Of a stretch of 7,892 nt of DNA, positions 4,957 to 7,892 are shown in pieces. The stretch is from Deltaproteobacteria bacterium (GTDB taxonomy: Bacteria; Desulfobacterota; GWC2-55-46; DRQE01): contig JACRCB010000134.1 of the NCBI GenBank assembly GCA_016219165.1, positions 1 through 7,892 on the forward strand, read 5' to 3'. The position numbers were made by a program, and so were the translations under genes. Within the stretch, counting starts at the first letter, position 1. The number at the start of each line of letters is the position of its first letter. The notes under the pieces are model-generated. The model made no database searches. It was not told the origin of the DNA and saw only the letters and a program-made list of their open reading frames with translations.

Positions 4957-6165
4957 ATGACCAAATTCAAGGTAAAGGCCGCAACGGAAGAGGGAAGGGT
5001 TATCTCGAGGGAGGTCGAGGCCCGCTCAAGGGAAGAACTGTCGGTGATGCTCGAGAAAGAGGGGCTCCTGCCCATCAAAGTGAAAAAAGAGGGCAGGCCC
5101 TTTTCCAAGGCTTTTTTTAAAGGCCGTAAACGGTCGGTTAAAAGGGGGGAGTTTCTTATTTTCAATAAGGGTCTTGCGGCGCTTTTGAAGGCGGGGTTGC
5201 CGGTAGTAGAGTGTCTTGAGACCCTCAAAGGCCAGGCCTCCAACGAGTATTTCGAGGGTATCCTCGACGGCACGGCAAACTACATAAGGAACGGAGAATC
5301 CCTCTCGGATGCTTTTGCGCATCACGGGGAGGTGTTTTCGTCCCTTTACACCGCGTCCATAAGCGCGGGCGAAAGGACAGGGGACCTTATCCCGGCGATA
5401 TCGGGTTACATAAACTATCAGCAGAGGATAGAGGCCATAAGGAAAAAGGTCGTTTCGTCGGTGACATATCCGGCCATCCTTACGGCCGCAAGCCTTGCCG
5501 TTATCGCCTTCCTCATAGTCTACGTGGTCCCTACGTTCTCAAAGATATATATATCGACCGGCGCAACACTTCCGCTTGCAAGCCGTATCCTCATAGCCGC
5601 CTCCTCTTTCATGAGGCGGTATATCCTTCTTTTCGCGGGGTTCTTTCTGGGGGCCGGGTTTGCCATAAGGGCGTATATAAAGAGCGAGGGGGGTAGATAC
5701 GCCCTTGACCGGGCGAAACTCGAGTTCCCGCAGCTCGGCGGGATATACCTAAGTTACACGGCCGCGAAATTCTCAAGAACCCTTTCGATGGTATTGAAGT
5801 CCGGGGTGCATCTTGTGCACGCCCTCGAGATGAGCAGGGGCGTCATCAATAACACACTCCTCGAGGGAAGACTCGATTATGTGATAAAGAAGGCCAGGGA
5901 AGGGGAGACGATAACAGGGGCCATGGCCGAGGCGGGGTTCATGCCGGAGATTACCTTGAGGATGCTCGGCGTCGGGGAAAGGAGCGCAAGCCTGCCCGAG
6001 ATGCTCGCCGATATAGCCTCGTTCCACGACGAGGAGGTGGACCACAAGGTCGGGATAATAACGGACCTCATAGAGCCGGCGCTTATGATAATCATGGGTC
6101 TTATAATCGGCGCTATCGTTGTTCTGTTGTACCTGCCCATATTCCAGTTGGGCGCGAACATATAA
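4957..6165 (+). CDS. gspF: inner-membrane platform protein GspF/PilC family
   Basis: GspF is the polytopic inner-membrane protein that couples the secretion ATPase to pseudopilus assembly; 402 aa, the normal family length. It has a short N-terminal region (about 1-60) and two homologous T2SSF domains (about 65-190 and 268-395). Each domain carries the recurring helix-bundle motif: KGLAALLKAGLPVVECLE and SAGERTGDL (136-144) in the first, KFSRTLSMVLKSGVHLVHAL and GVGERSASL (338-346) in the second. Three membrane segments are visible at about 171-192, 220-241 and 374-398. The start is ATG 4957, with only a weak AGGATAAG some 9-12 nt upstream. A 66-bp AT-richer gap separates it from the third pseudopilin gene, and 14 nt separate it from the ATPase gene, consistent with one operon. 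No missing conserved segment is evident. Confidence 0.96.
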   Translation: MTKFKVKAATEEGRVISREVEARSREELSVMLEKEGLLPIKVKKEGRPFSKAFFKGRKRSVKRGEFLIFNKGLAALLKAGLPVVECLETLKGQASNEYFEGILDGTANYIRNGESLSDAFAHHGEVFSSLYTASISAGERTGDLIPAISGYINYQQRIEAIRKKVVSSVTYPAILTAASLAVIAFLIVYVVPTFSKIYISTGATLPLASRILIAASSFMRRYILLFAGFFLGAGFAIRAYIKSEGGRYALDRAKLEFPQLGGIYLSYTAAKFSRTLSMVLKSGVHLVHALEMSRGVINNTLLEGRLDYVIKKAREGETITGAMAEAGFMPEITLRMLGVGERSASLPEMLADIASFHDEEVDHKVGIITDLIEPALMIIMGLIIGAIVVLLYLPIFQLGANI

Positions 6166-6179
6166 GGGGCCGCGGGTTT

Positions 6180-7892
6180 ATGGCGTTGAGGAAAAAGATA
6201 GGGGAGATACTGAGAGAAAAGGGGTTTATTTCCGAGGACGCCCTGAAGGAGGCCCTTATCCTCTCGAAGGGCGAGGGCATACGCACTGGGCAGGCCTGCA
6301 TAAGACTCGGATTCATAGACGGGGATAAACTCGCCTGCGCCCTCGCGCAGCAGTACGGCCTTACGGTCGTTGACCTCAAAAAATCCATGGTGGACGAAAA
6401 GACCCTCGAACTCATACCGGCCGAGTTGCTCTACAGGGCGAGGGTCATGCCCGTTGTGAAGGACGGGGAAACGCTCCTTGCGACAGCGGACCCCACCGAC
6501 ATAATCACCCTCGACGACGTGGAACGGCTTGTAAAGACCCGGGGCGGGGATATCAAGGGGGTGGCGGTCGCATCCTCGGATTCCATAGAGAGGCTCCTTA
6601 ACCGCGGGACAGGGACAAGGAGGATGTTCAAAGAGGCGACCGAGGGCTTCAACCTCGAGGCCCTGAGGGTAAGCGAAGAGGAAGAGGAGAAAGAGGGGGT
6701 CCTGTCGCTCGAAAAGATTACCCAGGACTCCAGCCCCGTTGTAAAACTCGTTGACACAACGATATATGACGCCCTTTCAAAGAGGGCGAGCGACATACAT
6801 CTGGAATCCACGGTGGATGGGCTTATCGTCAAATACAGGCTCGACGGGGTCCTCCACAAGGTCGCGGGTCCCGTGGACAGGAAGTTCCAGCCGAGCGTTA
6901 TATCGAGGATAAAGGTCATGAGCGAACTCGATATATCGGAGAGGCGGGTCCCTCAGGACGGACGGTTCAAGATAAAGATAAGGGATAAGGCCATAGACTT
7001 CAGGGTCTCGATAATGCCGAGCATATACGGCGAGGACGCCGTCATACGTATCCTCGATAAAGAGCATATAACAAAGGAATTCCAGCAATTAAGGCTCGAC
7101 CTCCTCGGCTTCAGCGAGGACGTGGTCAGGCACTTAAGGAGGATGATACGGGAGCCGTACGGCATGATACTCGTAACCGGCCCGACGGGCTCCGGCAAGA
7201 CCACGACCCTCTATGCCGCGGTATCCGAAATCAATACCGGAGAGGAAAAGATAGTCACGATAGAAGACCCGGTCGAGTACGAACTCAAGGGGGTGGTCCA
7301 GATACCCGTGAACGAGAAGAAAGGGCTTACCTTTGCAAGGGGCTTGAGAAGCATCCTCCGCCACGACCCGGATAAGATTATGGTCGGGGAGATACGCGAC
7401 CCGGAGACCGCCCAGATAGCCATACAGGCCGCTCTGACGGGCCACCTCGTATTCACGACCGTCCACGCAAACAACGTCTTCGACGTCATAGGGAGGTTCA
7501 TCCACATGGGCATCGAGCCGTATAACTTCGTATCCTCTCTTAACTGCGTCATCGCCCAGAGGCTTATAAGGATGATATGCCCGGCATGCAGGAAGGAAGC
7601 CGGGATTGGCAGAGAGGAACTTGCGGCGAGCGGGCTCGACCCCGGAAAACACGGGGGTACCGCCTTCTATAAGGGGACCGGATGCCCGGAGTGTTATAAT
7701 ACCGGATACCGCGCAAGGAAGGCCATCGCCGAACTTCTGGACCTCTCCGACGAGATAAGGGACATGATAGCCGCGAGAGAGCCCCTCTCCGCGATAAAGA
7801 CGAGGGCGATACAGGACGGCATGGTTACGCTGAGAACGGTTGCCGTCGAGTGTGTTTTAAGAGGCGAGACGACCCTTGAGGAGATCAACAGG
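6180..7892 (+). CDS. gspE: secretion/pilus assembly ATPase GspE/PilB family (3' end cut by window)
   Basis: Cytoplasmic hexameric ATPase that powers pseudopilus assembly. 571 residues are visible and the frame is still open at the edge. The last residues, TTLEEINR, resemble the usual C-terminus, so only a few residues should be missing. The N-terminal MshEN/T2SSE_N-like domain (about 1-135) is joined by an acidic linker (EEEEEKE, about 166-172) to the N2 domain with SSPVVKLVD and ASDIHLES. Motifs are Walker A GPTGSGKT (334-341, Lys340), Asp box IEDPVEYE (361-368), Walker B IMVGEIRDPETA (Glu404) and His box TGHLVFTTVHAN (His422, His429). The zinc tetracysteine is CPAC (Cys467, Cys470) with CPEC (Cys502, Cys505), present in GspE and PilB but not in the retraction ATPase PilT. 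ATG 6180 lies 14 nt after gspF, with AAGGGG about 10 nt upstream. All catalytic residues are intact, so it should be active. Confidence 0.97.
   Translation, partial: MALRKKIGEILREKGFISEDALKEALILSKGEGIRTGQACIRLGFIDGDKLACALAQQYGLTVVDLKKSMVDEKTLELIPAELLYRARVMPVVKDGETLLATADPTDIITLDDVERLVKTRGGDIKGVAVASSDSIERLLNRGTGTRRMFKEATEGFNLEALRVSEEEEEKEGVLSLEKITQDSSPVVKLVDTTIYDALSKRASDIHLESTVDGLIVKYRLDGVLHKVAGPVDRKFQPSVISRIKVMSELDISERRVPQDGRFKIKIRDKAIDFRVSIMPSIYGEDAVIRILDKEHITKEFQQLRLDLLGFSEDVVRHLRRMIREPYGMILVTGPTGSGKTTTLYAAVSEINTGEEKIVTIEDPVEYELKGVVQIPVNEKKGLTFARGLRSILRHDPDKIMVGEIRDPETAQIAIQAALTGHLVFTTVHANNVFDVIGRFIHMGIEPYNFVSSLNCVIAQRLIRMICPACRKEAGIGREELAASGLDPGKHGGTAFYKGTGCPECYNTGYRARKAIAELLDLSDEIRDMIAAREPLSAIKTRAIQDGMVTLRTVAVECVLRGETTLEEINR

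Noticed and set aside
7134..7652. 172-codon open frame on the - strand opposite gspE
   Set aside because: It runs opposite the Walker and zinc motifs of the ATPase, so its openness follows from codon bias on the + strand.

Overview
The window reads as a stretch of chromosome from a Gram-negative (diderm) bacterium. It has an outer-membrane secretin lipoprotein, prepilin-type proteins and the MEP isoprenoid pathway. By eye it is moderately GC-rich, and it uses ATA for isoleucine and AGG/AGA for arginine very often in every gene. That style, together with the secretin/pseudopilin/F/E cluster, resembles Desulfobacterota (Geobacter-like), Nitrospirota or related uncultured lineages. This is an inference; no taxonomic marker in the window settles it. 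All genes lie on the + strand and no RNA genes, CRISPR arrays or transposases were seen.

Layout. Positions 1-169 hold the unidentified tail of an upstream gene and an AT-rich leader. ispG (about 179-1300) encodes the [4Fe-4S] enzyme of the MEP pathway. A 148-bp AT-rich gap (1301-1448) carries a near-consensus sigma-70 promoter (TTGACA, 17-bp spacer, TATAGT) and a short palindromic element. Downstream is an operon for a non-canonical type II secretion / type IV pilus-like machine: a lipoprotein secretin with an N-terminal TPR-like region and a Pro/Glu-rich tail (1449-3410), two GspG-like pseudopilins overlapping by 26 nt (3443-3913, 3888-4274), a third pseudopilin-like protein lacking Glu+5 (4369-4890), the inner-membrane platform protein GspF (4957-6165), and the hexameric ATPase GspE (6180 to the window edge, almost complete).

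How it fits together. GspE would hydrolyse ATP at the inner membrane against the GspF platform. This would drive assembly of the pseudopilins, after cleavage by a prepilin peptidase encoded elsewhere, into a periplasmic pseudopilus that works through the GspD-type outer-membrane secretin. The gene order D-G-G-X-F-E differs from the classical gspC-to-O order, and no C, H, I, J, K, L or M gene is visible here. The substrate is unknown. A related Geobacter pathway (OxpG) exports a multicopper oxidase, but nothing here identifies a cargo.

The strongest unexplained DNA structure is between the second and third pseudopilin genes. A 15-bp direct repeat that spans the upstream stop codon and also serves as the downstream ribosome-binding site brackets a GC-rich insert able to fold into hairpins. 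I see no clear evidence of a wholly new system; the secretion cluster appears to be a divergent member of a known family.
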